64,000 nucleotides of DNA from UBA10649 sp965278945 (GCA_965278945.1 OZ257128.1:744001-808000); one strand, 5' to 3'; counted from the first letter of the stretch, positions 17,698 through 26,983 are shown. Translations and numbers: made by a program. The notes: generated by a model from the letters alone, not told the origin.

Positions 17698-18488
17698 CAG
17701 GGCTCAAGTCCGACGACGCCGTGGCTGTGCTCGTCCGAGTCGTCGTGATGGTGAACGTGATCGACAGCGGTGCCGGGCACTGGAGCGGGACCGTCGTACA
17801 CGATCGATTCGCGCGCGTCGGAGTCCAGCACGATGGCGCGGGTGACCAGGTCGGAGATCCCCGTCAGTTCGTGCGTGATGACGATGATCGTCGTTCCTCC
17901 CGCCTTGAGCTGGGCGAGAAGTTCCGTCAGTCGTCCGACATGTTCGGCGTCGACCCCGGCGGTCGGCTCGTCCATCACCAGCAGGTCGGCGCCGCTCGCG
18001 AGCGCACGTGCGATGAGCACTCGTCGCTGCTGTCCGCCCGACAAGGTGTCCAGCCGAGAGTGCCGCTTCGCCCAGAGGCCGACGTCGTTCAGCGCCTTGG
18101 TGGCGGCCGCCCGCTCGGTTCGGTGCATCACCCGCCAGCGCCGCTTCGGCGAGATCAGCCCGCTGAGCACTGCCTCCCACACTGAGACCGGGATGCTCGA
18201 TGCGCCGGGTAGTCGCTGCGGTACGAGCGCTACCCGCTGCCACGACGTGAAGCGCGCGAGCGGAACCCCGAAGAGCGAGATCCGTCCGTGGTCGTATTGC
18301 TGCAGGCCGAGCATCGCGCGAACGAGAGTCGTCTTGCCGCTTCCATTCGGTCCAAGAATCGCGATGAACTCGCCTGCGTTGATCGACAGGTCGACGTCCT
18401 CGAGCACGTGCTCGCCGTCGAACTCGACGCACAGTCGCTCGATCCGCACGACCTCGTCGACGGCGACCGAGTTATGCGCGTGGGTCAT
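17697..18488 (-). CDS. znuC: Zinc ABC transporter ATP-binding protein
   Basis: The 263-residue ATPase subunit has Walker A GPNGSGKTT at about residues 45-53, signature LSGGQQRR, and Walker B LLVMDEPTAGVD. The C-terminus is histidine/aspartate-rich (HVHHHDDSDEHSH), common in zinc-handling ATPases. It overlaps znuA by four bases and drives import through ZnuB. Confidence 0.92.
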   Translation of the reverse strand: MTHAHNSVAVDEVVRIERLCVEFDGEHVLEDVDLSINAGEFIAILGPNGSGKTTLVRAMLGLQQYDHGRISLFGVPLARFTSWQRVALVPQRLPGASSIPVSVWEAVLSGLISPKRRWRVMHRTERAAATKALNDVGLWAKRHSRLDTLSGGQQRRVLIARALASGADLLVMDEPTAGVDAEHVGRLTELLAQLKAGGTTIIVITHELTGISDLVTRAIVLDSDARESIVYDGPAPVPGTAVDHVHHHDDSDEHSHGVVGLEP

Positions 18489-19378
18489 GTGCAGCCCTGA
18501 CCGGTCTTGAGGGTGGCCAGATTCTGCTGCATCACCGAAACGTAGTCCGCCGTGGAGTCGGCAGCCAGGCCCTCAAGGGGGTCGAGCACGACAGCGCTCG
18601 CACCGGTTTCGTCGGCGATGGTCTGGGCGACCTTCGGATCGACGAGGGTCTCGTAGTAGATCGTCGTGATGCCTTCGCGGGACACGAGATCTGCGACCTC
18701 GCGCATGCGAGCCGGGCTGGGCTCGGCCTCCGGTGACGGCCCGGAGATCCCGACCTGAGTGAGCCCGTACGCGGCGGCGAGGTAGCCGAAGGCCTCGTGG
18801 CTGACGACCATGTCGGTGCGCTCGCACGTGGCCAGTCCCGCCTTGTACTCACCGTCGAGCGTGGCCATCGAGCCGGACAAAGTCGCGGCGTTGGCCGCGG
18901 TCGTTGTCGCCGACTCGGGATCGACCTCGGCCAGGCGCGTGGCGATCGTCTGCCCGATGGCGGCCATGTTCTGCGGGTTGAGCCACACGTGCGGGTCAAG
19001 AGCCTCGCCCTCGTCCTCGTGGCCCTCGAGCCTGGTCAGGTCCGCGGCGACATCGATCGCCCGATCCCCGGCCTGCTGCTCCACGGCCTCGTCGACGGCA
19101 GGCTGGAAGCCCTTGATGTAGAGCACGACGTCGGCTTCGGAGATCTGGGCGACCTGGGCGGCGGTCAGCTCAAGATCGTGGGGCTCGATCCCCGGCTCGG
19201 TGAGGGTGGTCACCTCGACGGAATCGCCGCCCACCGCCTGCGCCGCGTACTGCAGTGGGTAGAACGCCGCCACGACGGAGGTCTTGCCGGTCTGGTCGGC
19301 CGCGCCAGTGGAGCCGCCGCACGCGGACAGGAGGAGGGCGGCCGCGAGGGCCGGGAGGACGAGTAGTCGAGTTCGCAT
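18485..19378 (-). CDS. znuA: Zinc-binding lipoprotein ZnuA
   Basis: Cluster A-I solute-binding protein that captures zinc outside the membrane. The 297 residues begin with a lipoprotein signal (hydrophobic run, then LLLSAC, lipidated Cys20). Metal-ligand histidines are visible in GIEPHDLEL, DPHVWLN and VVSHEAFGYL, with a C-terminal acidic ligand region. The His-rich loop of some ZnuA proteins is replaced by a short acidic HEDEGEALD segment. It is first in the znuA-C-B-zur operon, with a Zur-box-like palindrome 20 bases upstream. Confidence 0.92.
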   Translation of the reverse strand: MRTRLLVLPALAAALLLSACGGSTGAADQTGKTSVVAAFYPLQYAAQAVGGDSVEVTTLTEPGIEPHDLELTAAQVAQISEADVVLYIKGFQPAVDEAVEQQAGDRAIDVAADLTRLEGHEDEGEALDPHVWLNPQNMAAIGQTIATRLAEVDPESATTTAANAATLSGSMATLDGEYKAGLATCERTDMVVSHEAFGYLAAAYGLTQVGISGPSPEAEPSPARMREVADLVSREGITTIYYETLVDPKVAQTIADETGASAVVLDPLEGLAADSTADYVSVMQQNLATLKTGQGCT

Positions 19379-19393
19379 TCCCGGAGACTAGGT

Positions 19394-20278
19394 TTAATGA
19401 AAATGATTGTCAAAATCGTCTGGAGCCGACGCCAGCTCGATCTCGATGACCTCCGCGGCCGCCTTGAACCCGAGCCGGTCGTACACCCCGTTGCTCGTCG
19501 GGTTGGTGGCGTCGGCGTACAGCATGATCACCGAGCACTGCGGCTGCAGGTGGCGTACGACCAAGCTCGTGATCGCCGCCGCGTACCCGTGACCCCGCTC
19601 GGCCTCGGGCGTGTAGACCGGACCGATCCGGCCCACGTTGCCCGCCGGGGTGGGGACCACGGGGGCATGCCCGGCGAGGGCGACCGGTCGCCCGTCGACC
19701 TCCCAAAACCAGAACGCTCGAGCATCAAGACGGCTGTCGACCGACGCTTCGACGTCATGAAGAGGCAATGACGCGTCGAGCCCGAACTGGATCAGCCAGG
19801 CGATGAGCCGATCGCGATCGGCATCGTCCGCCCGCCGAGGACTGCCGGCGATCTGGCGCGCCGGCGGGACGAACTCGTCGATCACGCGGACCGTGTCGAC
19901 CATCGCGATGCGCGGCTCGTAGTCCAGGCCCAAGGACTCGACGATGGCATTAACCACATCCCGCACACCGGTGATGCCGGGCAGATCCGGATGGGTGTCT
20001 GCCATGTGGCGCCCGAGCGCGAGCGCCGCCCCGCGCGGCATCGGCGACACGACCAGGTTCCACGGCGAGGTGAGCGCCGCACACCCGACCACTGCTCCCG
20101 AGGCATCACGGACCGCCAATAGCAGGCAGGTGTCGTACACGCGTCCAGCTTTCACGCCAGCGGCAATCGAGCCGATCACGTTTGTGAGGACCGGCTCCGT
20201 CGTCCTGAAGTCCTCTGTCGCCGACAAGAAGTCATCGACAAGCTCAAAAGACTCAATGATGAAGAGCGAAGAGTCCAC
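19394..20278 (-). CDS. GNAT-family N-acetyltransferase
   Basis: The 294 residues run from GTG 20,278. The frame is open further upstream, but that part overlaps the preceding gene. The C-terminal half carries the acetyl-CoA site (IGPVYTPEAERGHGYAAAI) and the usual GNAT ending (ATNPTSNGVYDRLGF); the N-terminal half is a degenerate GNAT-like domain, as in two-domain members. The substrate is unknown. The start lies 11 bases after the stop of the small membrane protein gene. Its last codons contain the Zur-box-like site, so znuA has no separate intergenic promoter region. Confidence 0.85.
   Translation of the reverse strand: MDSSLFIIESFELVDDFLSATEDFRTTEPVLTNVIGSIAAGVKAGRVYDTCLLLAVRDASGAVVGCAALTSPWNLVVSPMPRGAALALGRHMADTHPDLPGITGVRDVVNAIVESLGLDYEPRIAMVDTVRVIDEFVPPARQIAGSPRRADDADRDRLIAWLIQFGLDASLPLHDVEASVDSRLDARAFWFWEVDGRPVALAGHAPVVPTPAGNVGRIGPVYTPEAERGHGYAAAITSLVVRHLQPQCSVIMLYADATNPTSNGVYDRLGFKAAAEVIEIELASAPDDFDNHFH
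19398..19412 (-). promoter_or_regulatory. Zur-box-like operator upstream of znuA
   Basis: TGAAAATGATTGTCA is a near-perfect 7-1-7 palindrome and differs by one base from the actinobacterial Zur consensus TGAAAATGATTTTCA. It lies 20 bp upstream of the znuA ATG and overlaps the last codons of the upstream GNAT gene. Position and sequence support zinc-dependent repression of znuA-C-B-zur. Confidence 0.85.
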
Positions 20279-20289
20279 GACGACCGGCT

Positions 20290-20691
20290 CTAGAAGCGGC
20301 CGGCGAACTTCAAGATGGTGATGCCGAGCAGTGCCACGAGCACGATCACGCGCATGAACCGCGAACCGGGCGTGATGACTGGCCAGGACAGCGCCGTGAG
20401 CCACGCAAGCATGAGGAAGACGAGCCCCAGCAGCACGCCACCGAGCCAGGCCAGCGATCCGGTCTGGATGAGTCCGAGCAGCAGGAGCACCGCCGGCAGC
20501 ACGACCACGAGCCACTTCGGGAGCCCGCTGAGCACGCGAAGCGCCGGGAAGCTGAGCTTCTCGAACTTCTGCCGCATGGGTGACGAGGAGGCCGAGGTCC
20601 GGGGGGCGCTCGCAGGACGGGCGGCTTGAGGGCCGCCCGGCCCGCGCACGCCGGCATTCGGCTTGCCCTTCTTAGGGGGTGTGCTGGCCAT
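20290..20691 (-). CDS. Small membrane protein, DUF6703-like
   Basis: The 133-residue protein has a proline/serine-rich, positively charged N-terminus (about residues 1-45) and two to three hydrophobic segments (WLVVVLPAVLLLLGLIQ, WLGGVLLGLVFLMLAWL, RVIVLVALLGITIL). The layout matches actinobacterial small membrane proteins of DUF6703 type; the name comes from pattern memory and is less certain than the membrane topology. Function unknown. It precedes the GNAT gene on the same strand and diverges from the monooxygenase-domain gene. Confidence 0.7.
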   Translation of the reverse strand: MASTPPKKGKPNAGVRGPGGPQAARPASAPRTSASSSPMRQKFEKLSFPALRVLSGLPKWLVVVLPAVLLLLGLIQTGSLAWLGGVLLGLVFLMLAWLTALSWPVITPGSRFMRVIVLVALLGITILKFAGRF

Positions 20692-20738
20692 CAGTGCTCC
20701 GAATGCTGGGGTTGCTCGCCTCGCGCTACGTTTCGTTC

Positions 20739-21119
20739 GTGAGTAACCCTAGCCCGTGGCCCTCCTTCGATGACGACGGTGCGGTCCTGTTGGTGGTCAG
20801 CCGCTATCGCGTAGCTCCCACGGACCGCGACCGATTCGTCGACGATGCCGAGAGCGCGATCGACGTCCTCGCCGCGCAGATCGGCTTCCTGAGCGCGTCG
20901 ATCGGTCAGTCGACGGACGAGGCCGATCTGCTCGTGATCCGATCCGAGTGGGCCGGTGTCGGGGCGTATCGGCGCGCGCTGTCCTCGTATGCGGTGAAAC
21001 TGAGCGCGGTGCCGCTCCTGTCGACCGCGGTCGATGAGTCCTCGGCCTTCGAGGTCGTGCGCAACTGGACCGCCGCGGGGAAGTCGAGCGCGGCCAGTGG
21101 TCGCGCCTCGGACTCATGA
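20739..21119 (+). CDS. Antibiotic biosynthesis monooxygenase (ABM)-domain protein
   Basis: The 126 residues run from GTG 20,739. The ferredoxin-like ABM fold is suggested by LLVVSRYRVAPTDRDRFVDD, then GFLSASIGQSTDEADLLVIRSEW, the usual spacing of these small dimeric proteins. Upstream residues in the open frame overlap the divergent neighbour and look non-coding. It overlaps the next gene by four bases (ATGA). Activity is not predictable; many such proteins are heme-degrading or quinol monooxygenases. Confidence 0.75.
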   Translation: MSNPSPWPSFDDDGAVLLVVSRYRVAPTDRDRFVDDAESAIDVLAAQIGFLSASIGQSTDEADLLVIRSEWAGVGAYRRALSSYAVKLSAVPLLSTAVDESSAFEVVRNWTAAGKSSAASGRASDS

Positions 21120-21613
21120 CGGACTTCGCGAACCTCGTCGCGGGCGGCCGCCGACTCGGCCCGCTGCTGGCGGCTGTCCTGGCCGATCACCCCGATCCCG
21201 TGCCCCTCGCGGCGGTCCCCAACGGAGTGCCGGTGGCACTGGGAATCGCTGAGTCGGTCCCACGGCCGCTTCGCGCGTTAAAGGTTGCCCGGTCCGACGA
21301 TGGCGTGGTGATCGAGCCGATGCCCGACCTGGACGGGCGCGCGGTCGTGGTGATCGACGACGGTGTCGAGACCGGAACGGTGGCTCGGGCGGCGGCCGCA
21401 GCCTTGCGGGAGTCGGGCGTGAAAGCGCTGATCCTCGCCGTCCCGGTCTGCCCCATGGAAACGCTCGCGGACCTCAAGGACCGCTACGACTCGATCGTCG
21501 CAGTGGTCAGGCCTATGGCTCGTCGCGATCTCGCGTGGCACTATGCCGACTTCGACACGATCGACGAGGCGACGGCAATGCGCCTGCTCTGGGACCACAA
21601 CGCGATCTCGTAG
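21116..21613 (+). CDS. Phosphoribosyltransferase-family protein
   Basis: The 165 residues contain a type I PRTase-like PRPP-binding motif (AVVVIDDGVETGTVARAAA) and upstream substrate-domain features (VPLAAVPNGVPVALGIAESV). Unusually small compared with purine/pyrimidine PRTases; similar stand-alone proteins may act as regulators or on unknown substrates. It is coupled to the ABM-domain gene by ATGA and followed 12 bases later by glyS. Confidence 0.8.
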   Translation: MTDFANLVAGGRRLGPLLAAVLADHPDPVPLAAVPNGVPVALGIAESVPRPLRALKVARSDDGVVIEPMPDLDGRAVVVIDDGVETGTVARAAAAALRESGVKALILAVPVCPMETLADLKDRYDSIVAVVRPMARRDLAWHYADFDTIDEATAMRLLWDHNAIS

Positions 21614-21625
21614 ACTGCGCGCATC

Positions 21626-23008
21626 ATGGCAGCGGACCGCGTCGATTCAGTCGTCAACCTCAGCAAGCGTCGGGGATTCGTCTTTCCCTCGTCGGAGATC
21701 TACGGAGGCAGCCGCTCCGCATGGGACTACGGCCCCCTCGGCGTGGAGCTCAAGGAGAACGTCCGCCGCCAGTGGTGGCAGGCGATGGTCCGCGGTCGCG
21801 AGGACGTCGTGGGCCTGGACTCATCGATCATCCTGGCCCCCCAGGTCTGGGAGGCGTCCGGTCACGTCGCGACGTTCACCGATCCGCTCACCGAGTGCCG
21901 CAACTGCCACAAGCGCTGGCGAGCAGATCAGCTGATCGACGCATACGTCGAGAAGAACGGCAAGGAGCCGGAGAACGGTCTCGCCGACATCGTGTGCACG
22001 CACTGCGGAACCCGTGGTGACTTCACCGCCCCGCGAGACTTCAACGGCATGCTGCGCACGACCGTCGGTCCGGTAGAGGACGACTCGGCGGTGCACTACC
22101 TGCGCCCCGAGACGGCACAGGGCATCTTCGTCAACTACCTCAATGTCATGAACGCCGCGCGGAAGAAGCCGCCTTTCGGCATCGGCCAGACGGGAAAGAG
22201 CTTCCGCAACGAGATCACGCCGGGCAACTTCATCTTCCGCACCCGCGAGTTCGAGCAGATGGAGATGGAGTTCTTCGTCGTGCCCGGCACCGACGAGGAA
22301 TGGCACGAGTACTGGCTGGCGCAGCGCTGGGACTGGTACATCGACCTCGGCATGAACCCGGAGAACATGCGATTCTTCGAGCATCCGGCCGAGAAGCGCA
22401 GTCACTACTCCAAGCGCACCGTCGACATCGAGTACCGATTCCGTTTCGCCGGCTCCGAGTGGGCCGAGCTCGAGGGCATCGCGAACCGCACCGACTTCGA
22501 CCTCAAGTCACACACCGAGGCGTCAGGCACGGACCTGTCGTACTTCGATCAGGAGTCGGGCGAGCGCTGGATCCCGTACGTCATCGAGCCCGCCGCCGGG
22601 CTCACCCGCGCAGTGCTCGCCTTCCTCCTCGATGCCTACGACGAGGACGAGGCGCCGAACTCCAAGGGCGGTGTCGACACCCGCACCGTGCTGCGCCTGG
22701 ATCCACGCCTCGCGCCGGTCAAGGTCGCGGTGCTTCCGCTCTCGCGCAACGAGAGGCTCACGCCGAAGGCCAAGGACCTCGCCGCGGTGCTGCGCAAGCG
22801 GTGGAACATCGAGTTCGACGATGCGGGCGCCATCGGTCGTCGCTACCGCAGGCAGGACGAGATCGGCACGCCGTTCTGCGTCACCGTGGACTTCGACTCG
22901 CTGGACGACCAGGCAGTGACGGTGCGCGAACGTGACTCCATGGCTCAGGAGCGCATCGGCATGGACGCCCTGCCCGGCTGGCTCGCGGAGCGACTACCCG
23001 CCTTCTGA
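21626..23008 (+). CDS. glyS: Glycine--tRNA ligase (single-chain, dimeric type)
   Basis: Class II aminoacyl-tRNA synthetase that charges tRNA-Gly. The 460 residues start MAADRVDSVVNLSKRRGFVF. Class II motifs are visible: SFRNEITPGNFIFRTREFEQME (motif 2 region, quoted part at most) and the C-terminal anticodon-binding domain (PVKVAVLPLSRNERLTPKA). The cysteine pairs CRNCHKRW and CTHCGTRG form a zinc insertion typical of this alpha2 enzyme. The length is normal. Confidence 0.96.
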   Translation: MAADRVDSVVNLSKRRGFVFPSSEIYGGSRSAWDYGPLGVELKENVRRQWWQAMVRGREDVVGLDSSIILAPQVWEASGHVATFTDPLTECRNCHKRWRADQLIDAYVEKNGKEPENGLADIVCTHCGTRGDFTAPRDFNGMLRTTVGPVEDDSAVHYLRPETAQGIFVNYLNVMNAARKKPPFGIGQTGKSFRNEITPGNFIFRTREFEQMEMEFFVVPGTDEEWHEYWLAQRWDWYIDLGMNPENMRFFEHPAEKRSHYSKRTVDIEYRFRFAGSEWAELEGIANRTDFDLKSHTEASGTDLSYFDQESGERWIPYVIEPAAGLTRAVLAFLLDAYDEDEAPNSKGGVDTRTVLRLDPRLAPVKVAVLPLSRNERLTPKAKDLAAVLRKRWNIEFDDAGAIGRRYRRQDEIGTPFCVTVDFDSLDDQAVTVRERDSMAQERIGMDALPGWLAERLPAF

Positions 23009-23009
23009 G

Positions 23010-23018
23010 TTATCCACA
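23010..23018 (+). promoter_or_regulatory. DnaA-box sequence between glyS and the DUF222 gene
   Basis: TTATCCACA is an exact match to the consensus DnaA box. It begins one base after the glyS stop. It is single, with no A/T-rich unwinding region, so it is not an origin; it may be chance or a local DnaA-binding site. Confidence 0.45.
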
Positions 23019-23080
23019 ACCGTTGCGGCGCAACGAGTTTCGGCTCGTGGAGTGTCAGACCCCACCTCTAGTTTCGGGTC

Positions 23081-24274
23081 ATGGACGCAGATGACGCCAT
23101 CGCCCGCTTGCAGGACTTGGAGCGTGAACTCGCTCGCCTGCATGCGGTGCAGGCCGAGCTTCTGGTCGTGGCGGCCTCGCCCGAGCGCTGGGTTGATGAG
23201 TACCTGATTCTCGATCCGCGACCCGATCACGACGAGCAGCGGAGCGTTCGCATCGCCGATGCCGTGCGCGAGGAGATCGCTGCTGCGCTGCACTGGTCGC
23301 CCGCGGCCACCCAGGCCAAGATCGATCGGGCTCGGCTCCTGTGCGGCCCGCTGCTGCGGACCAAGGACGCGCTCGCCGCCGGCAGTATCAGCATCCAGCA
23401 CGCCGCGGTGATCGCCGAGGCCGCCGAGCGCGTGCCAGGGCTTTGCGAGGAGTTGCAGGATCGCGTTCTCCCGACCGCCGGCCACACGACGGTCGCAGCG
23501 ACACGCCAAGCCGCGAATAGGGCCGTGCTTGCCCTCGATGCTGCAGGTGCGGAACGGCGCCGGCAGAGCGCGCGAGCGTTCCGCGAGGTCTACGTAGTGG
23601 ACGAGCCTGATGGCCTCTCAACTCTCATCGCGCGGATGGCCGCCGATCGCGCCCATCTGGTGATGGCCTACATCAACGGCGTTGCCCACGCCAGCCGGAC
23701 CGACGGCGCACGAGGTTCACTCGGCGAGTTGAGATGTGAGGCGCTGGAAGCTCTGGTCCTCAGCGATCATGACGACCGGCCGGTCACGATGAGGGCTCAC
23801 CTCGACGTCCTCGTGTCACTCGACGCCTTGCTCGGTATCTCGGACGAGCCCGCTGAGCTCGCAGGAGCCGGATCGATCGCGATCGGTGCCGTCCGCGACC
23901 TGCTTGCCGATCGCGGTTCGCAGGTCACCGTTCGGCACCTGATCACCGAGCCGCGAACGGGAAATCTCCTCGATGTGGGCCGCACGGCCTATCGGATTCC
24001 CGATCGGCTGCGGGAGTTCATCGTCACTCGCGACAAAGTGTGCCGATTCCCCGGATGCGCCAGGCGGGCTGACCGGTGCCAGATCGATCATGCGGTGGCC
24101 TGGGACGACGGCGGACCTTCGGACGTCGGCAATCTCGGTGCCTTGTGCATTCGTCACCATCAGCTCAAGACCCACGGCGGCTGGCGAATAGAGAACAGCA
24201 AGCCCGACGGGTCCTGCGAATGGATCTCACCCCACGGAAGGCGTTACGCCGAGCCGTCCCGCCGCACGTCGTGA
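23081..24274 (+). CDS. DUF222 HNH endonuclease-domain protein
   Basis: The 397 residues have an N-terminal DUF222 helical region (LEARELARL-like start, AAATQAKIDRARLL-type repeats) and a C-terminal HNH nuclease domain with CRFPGCARRADRCQIDH, then GNLGALCIRHHQLKTHGGW. This is the multicopy actinobacterial 13E12-type family, often considered mobile or selfish; its biological role is unsettled. It is monocistronic and overlaps the convergent GGDEF gene by 31 bases at the 3' end. A consensus DnaA box lies in its 72-bp upstream gap. Confidence 0.92.
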   Translation: MDADDAIARLQDLERELARLHAVQAELLVVAASPERWVDEYLILDPRPDHDEQRSVRIADAVREEIAAALHWSPAATQAKIDRARLLCGPLLRTKDALAAGSISIQHAAVIAEAAERVPGLCEELQDRVLPTAGHTTVAATRQAANRAVLALDAAGAERRRQSARAFREVYVVDEPDGLSTLIARMAADRAHLVMAYINGVAHASRTDGARGSLGELRCEALEALVLSDHDDRPVTMRAHLDVLVSLDALLGISDEPAELAGAGSIAIGAVRDLLADRGSQVTVRHLITEPRTGNLLDVGRTAYRIPDRLREFIVTRDKVCRFPGCARRADRCQIDHAVAWDDGGPSDVGNLGALCIRHHQLKTHGGWRIENSKPDGSCEWISPHGRRYAEPSRRTS

Positions 24275-25299
24275 CCCTGCGCTGCCGCGTTGGGCCGCGC
24301 TCGCTTCTGCTTGTAGAGCTCGGCATCCGCGTGCGCGACGGAGATGTCGAAGTCCTCCTGAGCCGGCCAGTCCGCGATCCCGAACGAGAACGGCACGGGG
24401 GAGTCCTCGTGCAAGCGGCGCACGAGCGCTAGGGCTTCGCTGGTGTTGGTCTTGGGGAGGATGAGCACGAACTCGTCTCCGCCGCTGCGGACGGCGATGT
24501 CGTCCGCCCGCAGGGATCGACGCCAGGCGTTGCCGAGTTCGGTCAGCGCTCGGTCGCCCGCGAGGTGGCCCTTCGTGTCGTTGAGCTGCTTGAAGTCATC
24601 GATATCGATCACGACGATCGTCCGCGGCAGGATGACGCGACCAGGCTCCTGCGAGAGCTCGATCAAGGTGGCGAGGGCGCTTCGATTCAGCATGCCGGTG
24701 AGGGGGTCAATGGTCGCGAAGCGGGCGGCGGCTCGCGTCAGGTAGTTGATCAACGTGGCGACAACCCACACGAGAACCGTCACGAGTAGCCAGGTGAGCA
24801 TCAACGTTGACGCACCGTCATCGCGCAGCAGATAGGCGACCAGCGAGGTAGCGCTGATCAGGGCGGCCGTCAGCAGTGTCATGCGCCAGCTCAGCCAGTA
24901 GGCGACATAAAGAGGTATCGCGAGATAGCGGAACGAGACGTTCGATGCCGCGACGGCGGTCGGTGCCAGGGTGACGAGTACTCCAGTAAGCCCGATGACG
25001 ACGAAGACCAATGCCTGCAGCAGCCACAGCGGTGTTCTGGCCTTGAGGTACAGGAGCACGGCTATCGAGGCCAGGCTGAAGCCCGCAGTGGCGAGGAGAA
25101 CGAAGTCGCTGTCCTCTGAAGCTCGCCTGGTAGCCACCGCGATGATCGCCAACGCCGCGTACAGCAATGCGCCGACGGCCATGGTCCATACCGGCCCGGG
25201 AATGCCGCGCCAAGGAACGTCGAGCGGACTCCGCGAGTAGACCGCCCCCGCCGAGCGGCGAGAGGGCCTGTCGACGCGGCTCCGGTTCACGGACTGCAT
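24244..25299 (-). CDS. Membrane-bound GGDEF diguanylate cyclase
   Basis: The 351 residues have about six hydrophobic segments between residues 35 and 190, then a GGDEF domain: DPLTGMLNRSAL at its start, DIDDFKQLNDTKGHLAGD, and the intact active site SGGDEFVLIL. It should make c-di-GMP in response to a signal sensed by the membrane domain. No EAL domain is present, and the I-site (RxxD, five residues before GGDEF) reads RADD only approximately. It is convergent with the HNH gene, with a 31-base 3' overlap. Confidence 0.92.
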   Translation of the reverse strand: MQSVNRSRVDRPSRRSAGAVYSRSPLDVPWRGIPGPVWTMAVGALLYAALAIIAVATRRASEDSDFVLLATAGFSLASIAVLLYLKARTPLWLLQALVFVVIGLTGVLVTLAPTAVAASNVSFRYLAIPLYVAYWLSWRMTLLTAALISATSLVAYLLRDDGASTLMLTWLLVTVLVWVVATLINYLTRAAARFATIDPLTGMLNRSALATLIELSQEPGRVILPRTIVVIDIDDFKQLNDTKGHLAGDRALTELGNAWRRSLRADDIAVRSGGDEFVLILPKTNTSEALALVRRLHEDSPVPFSFGIADWPAQEDFDISVAHADAELYKQKRARPNAAAQGHDVRRDGSA

Positions 25300-25338
25300 T
25301 ATCCGCTTTCGAAGGTCGCAGCGCTGTGACGTATCCGT

Positions 25339-26940
25339 CTATTCCTCGTCCTTTGTGGCGTCAATGCTCGGGTTTTTGACCCGCAAGGCATTGGCAGGAA
25401 GGAGGAACGTGGTGGCCAGGCCGAGGAGGACGAAGGCGCCGGAGACGATCGAGGCAGCCTTGACGGCCGTGGTGAAGGCCGCCGATGCCCCGTCGAGGAG
25501 AACGTCCCCGTTGGGCTGCGCCTGGAGGAGGAAGAGGTCCTGTCCCACCGAGCCGGAGACATCGCTGTCGACCTGCTCGGCCTGCGTACGCGGGACTCCC
25601 CGCAGTTCGAGCTCGTCGGAGGTGGTGCCCAGACCGAGGATGACGGTCGTGCCGATGATGGCCGTCCCCATCGCGGCCCCGATCTGCCGAGCGGTCGATT
25701 GCACGGCGCTGGCCTGTCCGGACTCCGCGACGGGAACATCGGCCAGGATCACTCCGGTCAGCTGGGCGACCGAGAAGCCCACGCCCAGCCCGTAGACGAA
25801 CAGCCAAGCCGCCACCTGCCAGGCCTCGACGATCGTCGAGATGGTCAGTCCGATGCCGAGGATGCCGACCGCGATCAGGACCATGCCGCCGCGGAGAACC
25901 CATACCGGCCCGTAGCGATGAGCGAGCGGAGCGCAGGTGCTCGCCGCGAGGAAGCAGCCCAGTGCCAGCCAGACGAGGACTGCCCCGGTGTGCACGGCAT
26001 CGAAGTGCCGGACCGACTGCAGGAACAGCGGGAGCGCGAAGAGGAGGCCGAACTCGCCCAGGTTGACGACGAGGCCGACGGCATTGCCCGCGGCGAAGCT
26101 GCGAATCCGGAACAGGCGCAGATTGATGACGACTGCCTTGCCGGCTCGCAGCCGACGAAGCTCCAGCCACAGGAGACCGGCGATGGCAAGGACGCCGACC
26201 ACCGCCGACGCGTCGACGACCGAGACTGACGCGAGCGGCCAGGCCCACGGGCCGACGGCCAGGTCGTTGATGGTGCGGACCCATCCGTAGTGGCTGCCCC
26301 CGACGAGCGCGAACAAGATGCCGAGCAGTCCGATCGTGACGAGGACAGTCCCCAGAGGATCGATGCCCTGCGGCCCACTGCGCTCCTTGGTCTCGGGGAC
26401 GAAAATGGCAGCGCCGATCACCACGGCGATCGCGAGCGGGACATTGATGAGGAAGGCCCAGTGCCAGGTCGCGTTCGTCGTGAGCCACCCGCCCACGATC
26501 GGGCCGAGGGCCGCCACGCCGCCGACAGTGCCGCCCCACACGGCGAAGGCGACCGCTCGTGACTTCCCGCTGAAGATGGCGTTGATCGACGACAGCGCGC
26601 TGGGGATGATCATTGCGCCGCCGATGCCCTGCACGATGCGCGCGCAGATAAGTCCCGACGACGTGCTCGACGCGGCGACCGCGACGCTGGCCGAGGCGAA
26701 GACGACGACGCCGAGGATGAATATCAGCTTGCGGCCGTGCCGGTCGGCGAGGCGTCCGAACAAGATGAGCAACGACGCGTAACTGAGCAGGTAGGCAACG
26801 GAGACCCACTCCGCCTCGCTCGCCGATAGCCCCAGATCGGCGATCATCGCCGGAAGCGTGATGTTCACGATTGTCGAGTCGAGGATGATCATCGCGGCGC
26901 CGACCGAGAGGAAGACCAGCGCGACCCAGCGACGATTCAC
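25339..26940 (-). CDS. MFS drug-type transporter (DHA2, 14 segments)
   Basis: The 533 residues run from GTG 26,940 (MNRRWVALVFLSVGAAMIIL). Longer in-frame starts overlap dusB and look artefactual. About 14 hydrophobic segments are visible. The DHA2 signature DSTIVNITLPAM in helix 1 and GRLADRHGRKLIF between helices 2 and 3 identify a proton-driven exporter. No regulator gene is adjacent. Its start lies 43 bases from the divergent dusB start. Confidence 0.92.
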   Translation of the reverse strand: MNRRWVALVFLSVGAAMIILDSTIVNITLPAMIADLGLSASEAEWVSVAYLLSYASLLILFGRLADRHGRKLIFILGVVVFASASVAVAASSTSSGLICARIVQGIGGAMIIPSALSSINAIFSGKSRAVAFAVWGGTVGGVAALGPIVGGWLTTNATWHWAFLINVPLAIAVVIGAAIFVPETKERSGPQGIDPLGTVLVTIGLLGILFALVGGSHYGWVRTINDLAVGPWAWPLASVSVVDASAVVGVLAIAGLLWLELRRLRAGKAVVINLRLFRIRSFAAGNAVGLVVNLGEFGLLFALPLFLQSVRHFDAVHTGAVLVWLALGCFLAASTCAPLAHRYGPVWVLRGGMVLIAVGILGIGLTISTIVEAWQVAAWLFVYGLGVGFSVAQLTGVILADVPVAESGQASAVQSTARQIGAAMGTAIIGTTVILGLGTTSDELELRGVPRTQAEQVDSDVSGSVGQDLFLLQAQPNGDVLLDGASAAFTTAVKAASIVSGAFVLLGLATTFLLPANALRVKNPSIDATKDEE

Positions 26941-26983
26941 CGGCCACAGTGTCCCCGGTACGTCGCAATGGGACAATCTCTCG

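Noticed and set aside
23010..23018. DnaA box considered as part of oriC
   Set aside because: Single box, no dnaA/dnaN genes and no A/T-rich region nearby.
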